Positions 35,384 through 42,965 of a stretch of 64,000 nt of DNA are shown here, piece by piece; within the stretch, counting starts at the first letter, position 1; the number at the start of each line of letters is the position of its first letter. The position numbers and the translations under genes are program-made. The notes under the pieces are model-generated. The model was not told where the DNA came from, made no database searches, and was given only the letters and a program-made list of their open reading frames with translations. Source of the stretch: Sphingobacterium nematocida (lineage in GTDB: Bacteria > Bacteroidota > Bacteroidia > Sphingobacteriales > Sphingobacteriaceae); contig NZ_FUZF01000002.1 of the NCBI RefSeq assembly GCF_900168125.1, positions 180,464-244,463 of the forward strand. Direction: 5' to 3'.

Positions 35384-35412
35384 AGGGCCAAGGTGAAATC
35401 ATACTTGGCCCT
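35384..35412 (+). terminator. Terminator of ffh
   Basis: AGGGCCAAG pairs with CTTGGCCCT across an 11-nt loop, followed by TGTTTGTTTT. Confidence 0.8.
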
Positions 35413-35468
35413 TGTTTGTTTTAGACCTAAATTTGACGGTTATTTTTAGAAAGAATAGAATTTATTGT

Positions 35469-35476
35469 TAATTTTG
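35469..35476 (+). promoter_or_regulatory. nuoA: -7 element adjacent to the nuoA start
   Basis: TAATTTTG, an exact TAnnTTTG match, ends five bases before the ATG at 35482. If used, the nuoA message has almost no leader. It argues against the in-frame GTG at 35476, which overlaps it. Confidence 0.5.
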
Positions 35477-35481
35477 TGATT

Positions 35482-36081
35482 ATGGACGACCATCCCACGC
35501 AACTCTCAGCTTATGGATCTATTCTCCTTATGGGGATTATCGGTATTTTATTAGTATGCGTGACGATTTTTTTAGCCAAATTAATTGCCCCAAACAAACC
35601 TAATCCAATCAAAGAAAGTACATACGAATGCGGCGAGGAGACAGTAGGATCTGCTTGGGTTCAATTCAATCCCCGGTTTTATGTAATAGCATTAATTTTC
35701 CTGCTTTTTGACGTAGAGCTGATCTTTATATTTCCTTGGTCCGTAGTTTTTGGAAATGAATCTTTGATTGCAGCCGATAATCGATGGGGGTGGTTTACAT
35801 TGGCGGAGATGGCGATTTTCTTGTCTATATTGATTATTGGATTAATCTACGTCTGGCGTAAAGGGGATCTTAACTGGATTAAGGCTACCTATAAGATACC
35901 GTCGGTCGATGTTAATATCCCCCCGAGTGCCTATGCACAGTTGAATAATAAGGTATATGAAGTCCGAGATTTTAGATCCACGGAAGGTATTGTTGAATCG
36001 ATGAACGATTCCCCTAAAGTGGATAATTTGGCGAAGCCCTCAGTGGGATTTAAACCAAGATTTAAAAAGCCGGGGTTATGA
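35482..36081 (+). CDS. nuoA: NADH-quinone oxidoreductase subunit A
   Basis: Membrane subunit of respiratory complex I. About 199 residues with three transmembrane helices (about 14-36, 77-96, 109-130). Family motifs ESTYECGEE and [18 protein letters not shown] are clear. A C-terminal extension of about 70 polar residues beyond helix 3 makes it longer than E. coli NuoA (147). It overlaps nuoB by four bases (ATGA). No other nuo gene is in the window. Confidence 0.95.
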   Translation: MDDHPTQLSAYGSILLMGIIGILLVCVTIFLAKLIAPNKPNPIKESTYECGEETVGSAWVQFNPRFYVIALIFLLFDVELIFIFPWSVVFGNESLIAADNRWGWFTLAEMAIFLSILIIGLIYVWRKGDLNWIKATYKIPSVDVNIPPSAYAQLNNKVYEVRDFRSTEGIVESMNDSPKVDNLAKPSVGFKPRFKKPGL

Positions 36082-36581
36082 ATATAGATGAACAATTGAG
36101 ATCAGATGGCGTGATCGTCGCTAAAATAGATGATTTGTTAAATTGGGCACGTTTGTCATCCATGTGGCCGGTAAGTTTCGGTATTGCATGCTGCGCCATA
36201 GAGATGATGGGTGCCATGGCATCGACATATGATTTAGATCGATTAGGGGTCTTTCCTAGGCCCTCACCAAGGCAGTCCGATGTGATGATTATAGCGGGAA
36301 CAGTCACATTTAAGATGGCCGATCGAATCAAGCGTCTATACGAGCAGATGCCCGAACCTCGTTATGTGATTTCTATGGGGTCTTGTTCCAACTGTGGAGG
36401 ACCATATTGGCAACATGGATATCATGTGGTAAAAGGAGTAGATAAAATTATTCCGGTGGATGTTTACGTTCAAGGCTGTCCACCGAGACCAGAAGCACTG
36501 ATCGGTGCATTTTTGGAGTTACAGAAAAAGATTGAGAAAGAGCAGATTTTTCAAGATAAGTATTTTGAAGAACAAGCCTAA
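36078..36581 (+). CDS. nuoB: NADH-quinone oxidoreductase subunit B
   Basis: Peripheral-arm subunit of 167 residues carrying the terminal 4Fe-4S cluster N2 of complex I. The ligands are Cys38, Cys39 ([10 protein letters not shown]), Cys103 ([10 protein letters not shown]) and Cys134 ([10 protein letters not shown]). The start overlaps the nuoA stop by four bases. After nuoB come purK and purE and not nuoC, so the complex-I genes are split in this genome, or this pair belongs to a separate complex. Confidence 0.97.
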   Translation: MNIDEQLRSDGVIVAKIDDLLNWARLSSMWPVSFGIACCAIEMMGAMASTYDLDRLGVFPRPSPRQSDVMIIAGTVTFKMADRIKRLYEQMPEPRYVISMGSCSNCGGPYWQHGYHVVKGVDKIIPVDVYVQGCPPRPEALIGAFLELQKKIEKEQIFQDKYFEEQA

Positions 36582-36596
36582 GTATATAAGTTAATT

Positions 36597-37739
36597 ATGG
36601 GAAAAGATTTTTATGGTGAGTTGCAATTGGGGATTCTTGGCGGAGGTCAGTTGGGCCGGATGCTAATTCAAGAAGCAATAAATTATAATGTAAATGTACA
36701 TGTGCTAGATCCTGACAAAAATGCACCTTGTCGTAAACTCTGCAATCACTTTGAATGTGGATCGCTTAGCGACTATGATACGGTCTATAACTTTGGTAAG
36801 GATCTGGATATGATCACTATCGAAATAGAAAAAGTAAATGTTGATGCACTCGAAGCATTGGAGGATAAAGGAGTATTGGTGTATCCACAATCTCGTGTCA
36901 TTCGGTTGATTCAAGATAAGGGATTACAGAAGCAATTTTTCAAGCAGAATGATATACCTACTGCGGCCTTTCAATTGATCTCTAATAAAGAATCTCTTCG
37001 CAATGCAAATCTATCATTGCCATACGTACAGAAGATGAGAAAGGATGGATATGACGGTAAGGGAGTGAAGATGATTTATACCGAAGACGATCTGGCGAAC
37101 GCATTTGAAGAGCCTAGTATCATCGAGGAAATTGTGCCGTTTCAAAAGGAAATAGCGGTCATTGTAGCTCGTAATGATCGTGGAGATATGAAGACATTTC
37201 CAATGGTAGAGATGGAATTCAATCCGCAAGCTAATCTAGTAGAGTTTTTGATTTCGCCGTCTACTTATAGTTTTGAAATACAGCAACAAGCCGAAGAATT
37301 GGCGAAAAAAGTGGCTAATGATCTGCAAATTGTAGGGATCTTGGCGGTAGAGATGTTTCTTACAGAAGATGGGGAGATCTTGGTTAATGAGTTGGCTCCG
37401 AGACCACATAATTCAGGTCATCAAACGATAGAAGGTAATTTTACGTCGCAGTTTGGACAACACCTTCGTGCTATTTTTAATTTACCTTTGGGTAATACCG
37501 AAGCTAGATCAAACGCGGTGATGATAAATCTATTGGGCGAACCTGGATATGAAGGGTTAGCAACGTATGAGGGGGTAGAAGAAGTTTTGGCTATGGATGG
37601 AGTGTATCTGCATTTGTACGGCAAAAAGTATACTAAGCCATTTCGTAAGATGGGGCACGTATGTATTGTAAATTCGGATAGAGAAGTCGCGATTAGCAAT
37701 GCACGTAAAGTACAGGAAATATTGAAAGTAATAGCATAA
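36597..37739 (+). CDS. purK: N5-carboxyaminoimidazole ribonucleotide synthetase
   Basis: ATP-grasp enzyme of 380 residues that carboxylates AIR to N5-CAIR in purine synthesis. The N-terminal GILGGGQLGRML motif, the lysine-rich ATP-grasp VQKMRKDGYDGKG, and the C-terminal NELAPRPHNSGHQTIE with metal ligands are all present. Fifteen bases from nuoB, and purE starts three bases after its stop, so purK and purE are one unit, possibly read through from nuoAB. Confidence 0.96.
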   Translation: MGKDFYGELQLGILGGGQLGRMLIQEAINYNVNVHVLDPDKNAPCRKLCNHFECGSLSDYDTVYNFGKDLDMITIEIEKVNVDALEALEDKGVLVYPQSRVIRLIQDKGLQKQFFKQNDIPTAAFQLISNKESLRNANLSLPYVQKMRKDGYDGKGVKMIYTEDDLANAFEEPSIIEEIVPFQKEIAVIVARNDRGDMKTFPMVEMEFNPQANLVEFLISPSTYSFEIQQQAEELAKKVANDLQIVGILAVEMFLTEDGEILVNELAPRPHNSGHQTIEGNFTSQFGQHLRAIFNLPLGNTEARSNAVMINLLGEPGYEGLATYEGVEEVLAMDGVYLHLYGKKYTKPFRKMGHVCIVNSDREVAISNARKVQEILKVIA

Positions 37740-37742
37740 AGA

Positions 37743-38249
37743 ATGAGTGCACAATCAGTTCAAGTAGGAATTATTATGGGGAGTAAATCGGATCTCCCTG
37801 TCATGCAAGACGCGGTGGAAGTTTTAAAGGAATTAGGTGTAGGGTTTGAAGTCACTATCGTATCCGCACACCGTACACCACACCGTATGTTTACATATGC
37901 AGAAGAAGCTGCCTCGAGAGGTATTAAAGTGATTATTGCAGGGGCAGGAGGAGCGGCGCATTTACCCGGTATGGTGGCCTCTATAACGCATCTTCCTGTA
38001 ATTGGAGTGCCTGTAAAATCATCTAATTCAATTGATGGATGGGATTCGGTGCTTTCGATTTTACAGATGCCTAATGGCATTCCTGTAGCAACTGTCGCTT
38101 TGAATGCCGCTAAGAATGCGGGTATTTTGGCTGCACAGATAATCGGAACAAATAATACTGAAGTGGCGGATAATCTATTGACCTTCAAAAAAGGGTTGAA
38201 AGAAAAAGTCGAAGAGACGGCTACGGAAGTTGAAAATATGAAGTTTTAA
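37743..38249 (+). CDS. purE: N5-carboxyaminoimidazole ribonucleotide mutase
   Basis: Class I PurE of 168 residues that isomerises N5-CAIR to CAIR, working with PurK. The active-site pattern GIIMGSKSDLPVMQDA and SAHRTPHRM (catalytic His) is clear, followed by the GGAAHLPGMVAS block. The presence of purK beside it supports class I. Typical length. A long palindrome lies 30 bases downstream. Confidence 0.97.
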   Translation: MSAQSVQVGIIMGSKSDLPVMQDAVEVLKELGVGFEVTIVSAHRTPHRMFTYAEEAASRGIKVIIAGAGGAAHLPGMVASITHLPVIGVPVKSSNSIDGWDSVLSILQMPNGIPVATVALNAAKNAGILAAQIIGTNNTEVADNLLTFKKGLKEKVEETATEVENMKF

Positions 38250-38278
38250 AAGTTAAAAAGAGGCTGTTTCGTATTTAA

Positions 38279-38332
38279 AACTATCACGTCATTTCGACTG
38301 TAGTGCAGCGCAGTCGAAATGACGTGATAGTT
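38279..38332. repeat. Perfect 22-bp inverted repeat after purE (intergenic palindrome)
   Basis: Arms at 38279-38300 and 38311-38332 are perfect inverted copies with a 10-nt loop (TAGTGCAGCG). The core, CATTTCGACTG and its complement, resembles a palindrome often seen between genes in Bacteroidota. It lies between the purE and isomerase-gene ends, which converge, so it could serve as a terminator. Confidence 0.85.
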
Positions 38333-38353
38333 GACTTTTGATACCCCCCCTTT

Positions 38354-39331
38354 TTATTTGCTTAAGAAACGTTGAACATAGTCATAGCTACTTTTAATGC
38401 TTTCAAATTTGTTCGGAAGATAAATATCATCTTGTTCTACAAAAGCATATTCTAAGCCGGATTGTTTTGCGTTTTGAGCGATGTTAACATAATCAATCTG
38501 TCCTGTTCCTACCTCCGTAAATCGTACCTGTTTTTGGATAGAGTCGAACGGTAGTTTATCAAACTTTTCGCCAACAATAGGTTCTGCATAGTTCTTATCC
38601 ATATCTTTTACATGCCACATCGTAAAACGACCAGGATATTTTTGAAAGTATGATTGGGCACTTAATCCAGCTTTTTCAATCCAATAAATGTCTAATTCGA
38701 AGCTTACAAGGTCGGGCTCTGTGAAAGCGACTAATATATCTAATCCCTTGGTTCCGTTGGCAAAATCCCGAAATTCCCAGAAATGATTGTGATAAGCCAT
38801 CTTTACACCAGCTTTTTTTGCTACTTCACCTGCCTTATTGAGCTGTTCTGCTGCATATTGATAGTCTTCAGGTTTTAAATTATTGAGATCATCCATTGGT
38901 GTTACAGGAGCTACCACATATTTTTGCCCCAATTCGACAGCAGTCTCGATGTACTTTTCGATATTTTCCTTGTCTGTGTGGTGTCGACTTAGATATTTAC
39001 TAAGATCATAATGGCCACTATGGGTGTTTAAATTAATGTCGGCCATTATCTTTTTTAATTCAGGTACTTTCAATCCCCAGAACGAGTTTTCGCTGGTTTG
39101 GAGGCCGAAAGTTTCAATATGGCTATAACCGATACGTGCGACAGTTTCTAAGGTAAGTTTAGGGTCTTGGACTAACAGATCTCGGAGGGAATAGATCTGT
39201 AAACCTATATTTGCAAAAGGGCCTTCCTTTTTTAGCGAATTTTGAGTACATGCGGTTAGCATAGAAGAACCAAAGTAAGTCCCCATTAATCCTAGGCCAG
39301 TCTTTTTGATAAAATTACGTCTTGTGGTCAT
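38354..39331 (-). CDS. Sugar-phosphate isomerase/epimerase-like protein, Tat-exported lipoprotein
   Basis: A 325-residue TIM-barrel protein of the xylose isomerase-like family. The N-terminus has a twin-arginine pattern TTRRNFIKK, then a hydrophobic stretch and a lipobox ending at Cys28 (SMLTAC), so it is probably a Tat-dependent lipoprotein. Metal and substrate residues fit the family: SGHYDLS, AYHNHFWEF, FELDIYWIEKAG, WHVKDMD, VEQDD. Substrate unknown; keto-sugar processing is likely. TatC is encoded in this window at 50.8 kb. Confidence 0.87.
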   Translation of the reverse strand: MTTRRNFIKKTGLGLMGTYFGSSMLTACTQNSLKKEGPFANIGLQIYSLRDLLVQDPKLTLETVARIGYSHIETFGLQTSENSFWGLKVPELKKIMADINLNTHSGHYDLSKYLSRHHTDKENIEKYIETAVELGQKYVVAPVTPMDDLNNLKPEDYQYAAEQLNKAGEVAKKAGVKMAYHNHFWEFRDFANGTKGLDILVAFTEPDLVSFELDIYWIEKAGLSAQSYFQKYPGRFTMWHVKDMDKNYAEPIVGEKFDKLPFDSIQKQVRFTEVGTGQIDYVNIAQNAKQSGLEYAFVEQDDIYLPNKFESIKSSYDYVQRFLSK

Positions 39332-39381
39332 TATTTGTCGTTTGAAGGAATACTAAAATTAATAAATGATAATCACAATTC

Positions 39382-39429
39382 CCAGCAATAAAAAAAGCTA
39401 TCCCTAGAGATAGCTTTTTTTATTGCTGG
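39382..39429 (-). terminator. Terminator of frr
   Basis: A perfect 21-bp stem (39382-39402 with 39409-39429) with a 6-nt loop, ten bases after the frr stop, with A and T runs on both sides. Confidence 0.85.
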
Positions 39430-39439
39430 TATAATGAAT

Positions 39440-40003
39440 TTATACAGTCATGATATCTTTTTCTTTCAACTCAGCCAGTTGGTCTACTTTTGCGATATAA
39501 CTGTCTGTTAGTTTTTGAACTTCAGCTTCACCAAGTTTTATTTCGTCCTCAGAAGCACCGTCATTTTTTAGTTTCTTGATGGATTCGTTAGTATCCTTGC
39601 GGATATTACGAACACCGACACGTCCTTTTTCAGCTTCTTCTTTCGCTTTTTTTACTAAATCGCGTCTTCTTTCTTCTGTCAAAGGAGGAACAACCAAACG
39701 TATTACAGAACCATCATTTTGTGGATTTAATCCAATGTTGGAGTCCATAATTGCTTTTTCAATGGCACCAAGAAGATTTTTTTCCCAAGGTTGGATGACG
39801 ATAGTACGTGCATCAGTAGTATTGACGTTACTTACTTGAGATAGTGCAGTAGCAGATCCATAATAATCTACATGTATACCGTCTAACATAGATGGGGTAG
39901 CCTTTCCTGCCCGAATTTTAGTAAGTTCTGATTCGGTATGCTGCACTGCTTTTGTCATTTTCTCTTTGCAGTCATCCAATTCTATTGATATCAGTTCGTT
40001 CAT
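39440..40003 (-). CDS. frr: Ribosome recycling factor
   Basis: A 187-residue protein that, with EF-G, splits the post-termination ribosome. The two-domain RRF pattern is clear: TELTKIRAGKATPSMLDGI near the start, VNTTDARTIVIQPWEK in the middle and RRDLVKKAKEEAEKGRVGVRNIRKD near the end (each partly quoted). Full length. It follows pyrH in one operon (20-base gap), a conserved pairing in many bacteria. Confidence 0.97.
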   Translation of the reverse strand: MNELISIELDDCKEKMTKAVQHTESELTKIRAGKATPSMLDGIHVDYYGSATALSQVSNVNTTDARTIVIQPWEKNLLGAIEKAIMDSNIGLNPQNDGSVIRLVVPPLTEERRRDLVKKAKEEAEKGRVGVRNIRKDTNESIKKLKNDGASEDEIKLGEAEVQKLTDSYIAKVDQLAELKEKDIMTV

Positions 40004-40023
40004 ATGTTTGTAGTTTTATTTTT

Positions 40024-40728
40024 TTAGCTAACAATAGTCCCGATATGTTCTCCGTCAGCTAGCTTCCTTAAGTTGCCCGGCTTGTTCATATCAAAAACTA
40101 TAATTGGCAGGTTATTTTCCTGACACAGTGTAAAAGCAGTCATATCCATAACATTTAACCCTTTTTGGTATACCTCGGTAAAGGAAATGTTGTCAAAACG
40201 GGTCGCGGTAGGATCTTTCTCTGGATCTGCAGAGTAGATTCCATCCACACGTGTACCTTTTAATACAGCATCTGCATTGATTTCAATCGCTCTCAATGAT
40301 GCAGCTGTATCTGTAGTGAAGTAGGGATTTCCAGTGCCTGCTCCAAAAATTACGATTCTGCCTTTTTCTAAGTGTCTTACAGCTCTTCTACGGATAAATG
40401 GTTCACAGATTTGTTCCATTTTGATTGCTGTAAGTAATCTTGTTTTTAAACCTACTTTTTCCAAGGCATCTTGTAAGGCCATACTGTTGATTACTGTTGC
40501 CAACATTCCCATGTAATCTGCCTGTACTCTGTCCATCCCTGCTTTTTCAGCGCTCAGACCTCTGTAGATATTTCCTCCTCCGATGACGATTGCAATTTCT
40601 AAGCCTTGTTCGTGAATTTCTTTAATGTCTCTGGCATATTGAGCAACTCTGTTGATATCAATGCCATAATTCTGCTCTCCCATTAGAGCTTCACCGCTGA
40701 GTTTTAGTAGGATACGTTTATATTTCAT
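40024..40728 (-). CDS. pyrH: UMP kinase
   Basis: Amino-acid-kinase fold enzyme of about 234 residues that phosphorylates UMP to UDP. Motifs [38 protein letters not shown] and [15 protein letters not shown] are typical. The ATG at 40728 is preferred to an in-frame TTG at 40761, because a -7 promoter element overlaps that codon. First gene of the pyrH-frr unit. Confidence 0.96.
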   Translation of the reverse strand: MKYKRILLKLSGEALMGEQNYGIDINRVAQYARDIKEIHEQGLEIAIVIGGGNIYRGLSAEKAGMDRVQADYMGMLATVINSMALQDALEKVGLKTRLLTAIKMEQICEPFIRRRAVRHLEKGRIVIFGAGTGNPYFTTDTAASLRAIEINADAVLKGTRVDGIYSADPEKDPTATRFDNISFTEVYQKGLNVMDMTAFTLCQENNLPIIVFDMNKPGNLRKLADGEHIGTIVS

Positions 40729-40758
40729 GCTTGATTTTTTTGGAATATTTCCAAAAGT

Positions 40759-40766
40759 CAAAGATA
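40759..40766 (-). promoter_or_regulatory. pyrH: -7 element upstream of pyrH
   Basis: The minus strand reads TATCTTTG, an exact TAnnTTTG match, 30 bases before the pyrH ATG. No TTG at ideal spacing. Confidence 0.55.
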
Positions 40767-40807
40767 TAATTTTTTTTTCGCCTAAAGTGTGCTGAATGTG
40801 ATTTGTT

Positions 40808-41941
40808 TTACTTTTTTACGCTTTCAATGGCTTTGTTATAATACCCTTCATATAAGGGAAGAATTTGTTTGATATCAAAGTCCTTGGCCCTAGCATAAGC
40901 TGCTTTTTTAAAGTTCTCTAGCCGCTCACAGTCTTCCAAAATATAAACGGCATTTTTAGCCATGTCGTCTACATCGCCTATGTTGCTCAAAAAGCCGGTA
41001 ACCCCGTTTACGTTTAGCTCAGGCAATCCCCCAGCATTGGACGACACAACAGGTACACTACAGGCCATAGCCTCTAATGCCGCCAGTCCAAAACTTTCGG
41101 AGGAAGAGGGCATAAGAAAAAGATCCGAAACGGATAATATTTCCTCTATGGCATCTTGTTTTCCGAGAAAACGTACGCAATTAGATATGCCTAATTGTCT
41201 GGATAATTCTTCTGCATTTGTTCGTTCCGGGCCATCTCCAACCATCAGCAATTTACTCGGGATCTTTTGGTTTACCTGGTGAAATATGCGTACGACATCA
41301 CTTGTGTTTTTTACCTTTCTGAAGTTGGAAGTATGTACCATGATGCGCTCGTTGTCCGGTGCTATCGCTCTTTTGAAATGTTCTCTCTTTTTATTTACAA
41401 ATCGGTTGAGATCGATAAAATTTGGGATGACTTCAATATCTCGGGTAATATCAAAAAATTCTAAGGTCTGCTTTTTTAAGCTTTCAGATACGGTGGTAAC
41501 GCCATCCGATTCGTTGATCGAAAACGTAACTACCGGTTTAAAACTTTTGTCCTTTCCTACCAGCGTGATATCTGTACCGTGCAATGTGGTTACTACCGGG
41601 ATGTCAATGCCGTAGGTCCGTAGTATTTGCTTGGCGAGGTAGGCCGCAGACGCGTGAGGAATGGCATAGTGTACGTGTAGTACGTCGAGTTTTTCAAAGC
41701 GTACAACATCAACTAGTTTACTGGCTAAAGCGGATTCATACGGAGGGAAATCGAACAGCGGGTACTGTGATACAGCTACCTCATGATAGAATAAGTTTTC
41801 AGAGAAAAAGTCCAATCGTGCAGGTTGACTATAGGTTATGAAATGTACTTGATGTCCTTCTGAAGCCAATCCTTTACCTAGTTCCGTCGCTACTACTCCT
41901 GAACCACCAAATGTGGGGTAACAAACTATTCCTATTTTCAT
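40808..41941 (-). CDS. bshA: N-acetyl-alpha-D-glucosaminyl L-malate synthase
   Basis: GT4-family glycosyltransferase of 377 residues, first step of bacillithiol synthesis, joining GlcNAc from UDP-GlcNAc to L-malate. The N-terminus [20 protein letters not shown] is the BshA signature. The GT-B fold ends with [20 protein letters not shown], the usual acidic EX7E motif. bshB and bshC are not in the window. Start ATG 41941; a -7 element lies about 30 bases upstream. Confidence 0.94.
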   Translation of the reverse strand: MKIGIVCYPTFGGSGVVATELGKGLASEGHQVHFITYSQPARLDFFSENLFYHEVAVSQYPLFDFPPYESALASKLVDVVRFEKLDVLHVHYAIPHASAAYLAKQILRTYGIDIPVVTTLHGTDITLVGKDKSFKPVVTFSINESDGVTTVSESLKKQTLEFFDITRDIEVIPNFIDLNRFVNKKREHFKRAIAPDNERIMVHTSNFRKVKNTSDVVRIFHQVNQKIPSKLLMVGDGPERTNAEELSRQLGISNCVRFLGKQDAIEEILSVSDLFLMPSSSESFGLAALEAMACSVPVVSSNAGGLPELNVNGVTGFLSNIGDVDDMAKNAVYILEDCERLENFKKAAYARAKDFDIKQILPLYEGYYNKAIESVKK

Positions 41942-41969
41942 GAAGTTTTGTTTATATATTTATAACATT

Positions 41970-41977
41970 CAAATTTA
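41970..41977 (-). promoter_or_regulatory. bshA: -7 element upstream of bshA
   Basis: The minus strand reads TAAATTTG, an exact TAnnTTTG match, about 29 bases before the ATG. Confidence 0.5.
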
Positions 41978-42024
41978 AATAACGTTTTACAATCATTTTG
42001 CAATAAAATCGTAAAGTTTATCGG

Positions 42025-42432
42025 ATGGAGATTAATTTAGAAGAATTAAAAAAAGAAGTCGCATTTAAGACCTCTCGTTCGGGTGGATCCGGTGGACAAA
42101 ATGTAAATAAAGTAGAAACTAAAGTGACATTATTGTGGGATGTAATAAACTCTAAAATATTCTCCTCCTTACAAAAAGATTTGATTCAATCCAAGTTAGC
42201 ACACCGTATATATGCAGAAGGATGGTTACAGTTGGAGGCGTCTGAGAGTAGGAGTCAACTCGCAAATAAAGAAATAGCAGTTGAAAGATTATTTGATTTG
42301 CTGGTAAAGGCGCTGACCCCCACAAAAAAACGTATACCTACGAAGATACCACGGGCTAAAGTGCTAGCTCGTCTGGATCGAAAGACGAAGCAATCGGAGA
42401 AAAAATCCAATCGGAGATGGCGTATCGACTGA
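42025..42432 (+). CDS. arfB: Alternative ribosome-rescue factor B (peptidyl-tRNA hydrolase)
   Basis: A 135-residue class-I release-factor-like protein with the catalytic GGQ motif at residues 23-25 (SGGSGGQNVNKV) and a basic C-terminal tail (TKQSEKKSNRRWRID) that would enter the empty mRNA channel of a stalled ribosome. No codon-recognition domain. Rescues ribosomes on non-stop messages. Divergent from bshA with an 83-base gap. Confidence 0.94.
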   Translation: MEINLEELKKEVAFKTSRSGGSGGQNVNKVETKVTLLWDVINSKIFSSLQKDLIQSKLAHRIYAEGWLQLEASESRSQLANKEIAVERLFDLLVKALTPTKKRIPTKIPRAKVLARLDRKTKQSEKKSNRRWRID

Positions 42433-42465
42433 TTATCAGGAGAGCGAATCAGCTTTTTGTATTAA

Positions 42466-42481
42466 AACTAAAAAAATAGTT
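42466..42481. promoter_or_regulatory. Probable BlaI operator, copy 1
   Basis: AACTA and TAGTT are inverted around a 6-nt A-only spacer. Its centre lies exactly 20 bp from the centre of the second palindrome, about two DNA turns. Confidence 0.6.
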
Positions 42482-42484
42482 GTG

Positions 42485-42502
42485 AAACTAAGTTTTTAGT
42501 TT
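42485..42502. promoter_or_regulatory. Probable BlaI operator, copy 2
   Basis: AAACTAA and TTAGTTT form a perfect 7-bp inverted repeat with a 4-nt spacer, 57 bases before the BlaI-type gene. Confidence 0.65.
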
Positions 42503-42559
42503 TAACTTAGATTCATAATCGGTTATAGGCAGACGTGCCATTTTTTATAAAATAGTATT

Positions 42560-42928
42560 ATGGACGAGATTAAAGAATTAACAAAAGCAGAGGAACAAAT
42601 CATGCAGGAGCTTTGGGATATGGGCGGAGGATTTGTAAAGGAAATTATTGATCGATTGCCTGAACCTAAACCTGCGTACAATACAGTTTCTACTATTATC
42701 AGGATCTTAGAGACCAAGGGTTTTGTGGATCATCAAGCGTTTGGTAAAAGCCATCGCTATATTCCAGTTGTTCAGAAAGAAGACTATAAGAAAATTGTAG
42801 CTGGTAAGTTGTTGAATGGATATTTTGAGAACTCTCCGAAGCGCATGCTTTCTTATTTTTTGGAAGAGAACAAGTTGGATGTAAAAGAATTAGATGAAAT
42901 ATTGACATTGATCAATAAAAACAAGTAG
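42560..42928 (+). CDS. BlaI/MecI/CopY-family repressor
   Basis: A 122-residue winged-helix repressor. The pattern LTKAEEQIMQELWDMGGGFVKEIID and AYNTVSTIIRILETKGFVDH (parts of helices 1-3 and wing) is typical of the BlaI/MecI family; the dimerisation helices end the protein. It is the first gene of an operon with a BlaR1-type membrane peptidase. Two phased palindromes upstream are likely autoregulatory operators. No beta-lactamase gene is present, so the target response is open. Confidence 0.95.
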   Translation: MDEIKELTKAEEQIMQELWDMGGGFVKEIIDRLPEPKPAYNTVSTIIRILETKGFVDHQAFGKSHRYIPVVQKEDYKKIVAGKLLNGYFENSPKRMLSYFLEENKLDVKELDEILTLINKNK

Positions 42929-42965
42929 TAATCCTACTACTACTTGACCATAAACTTAAAAACTT

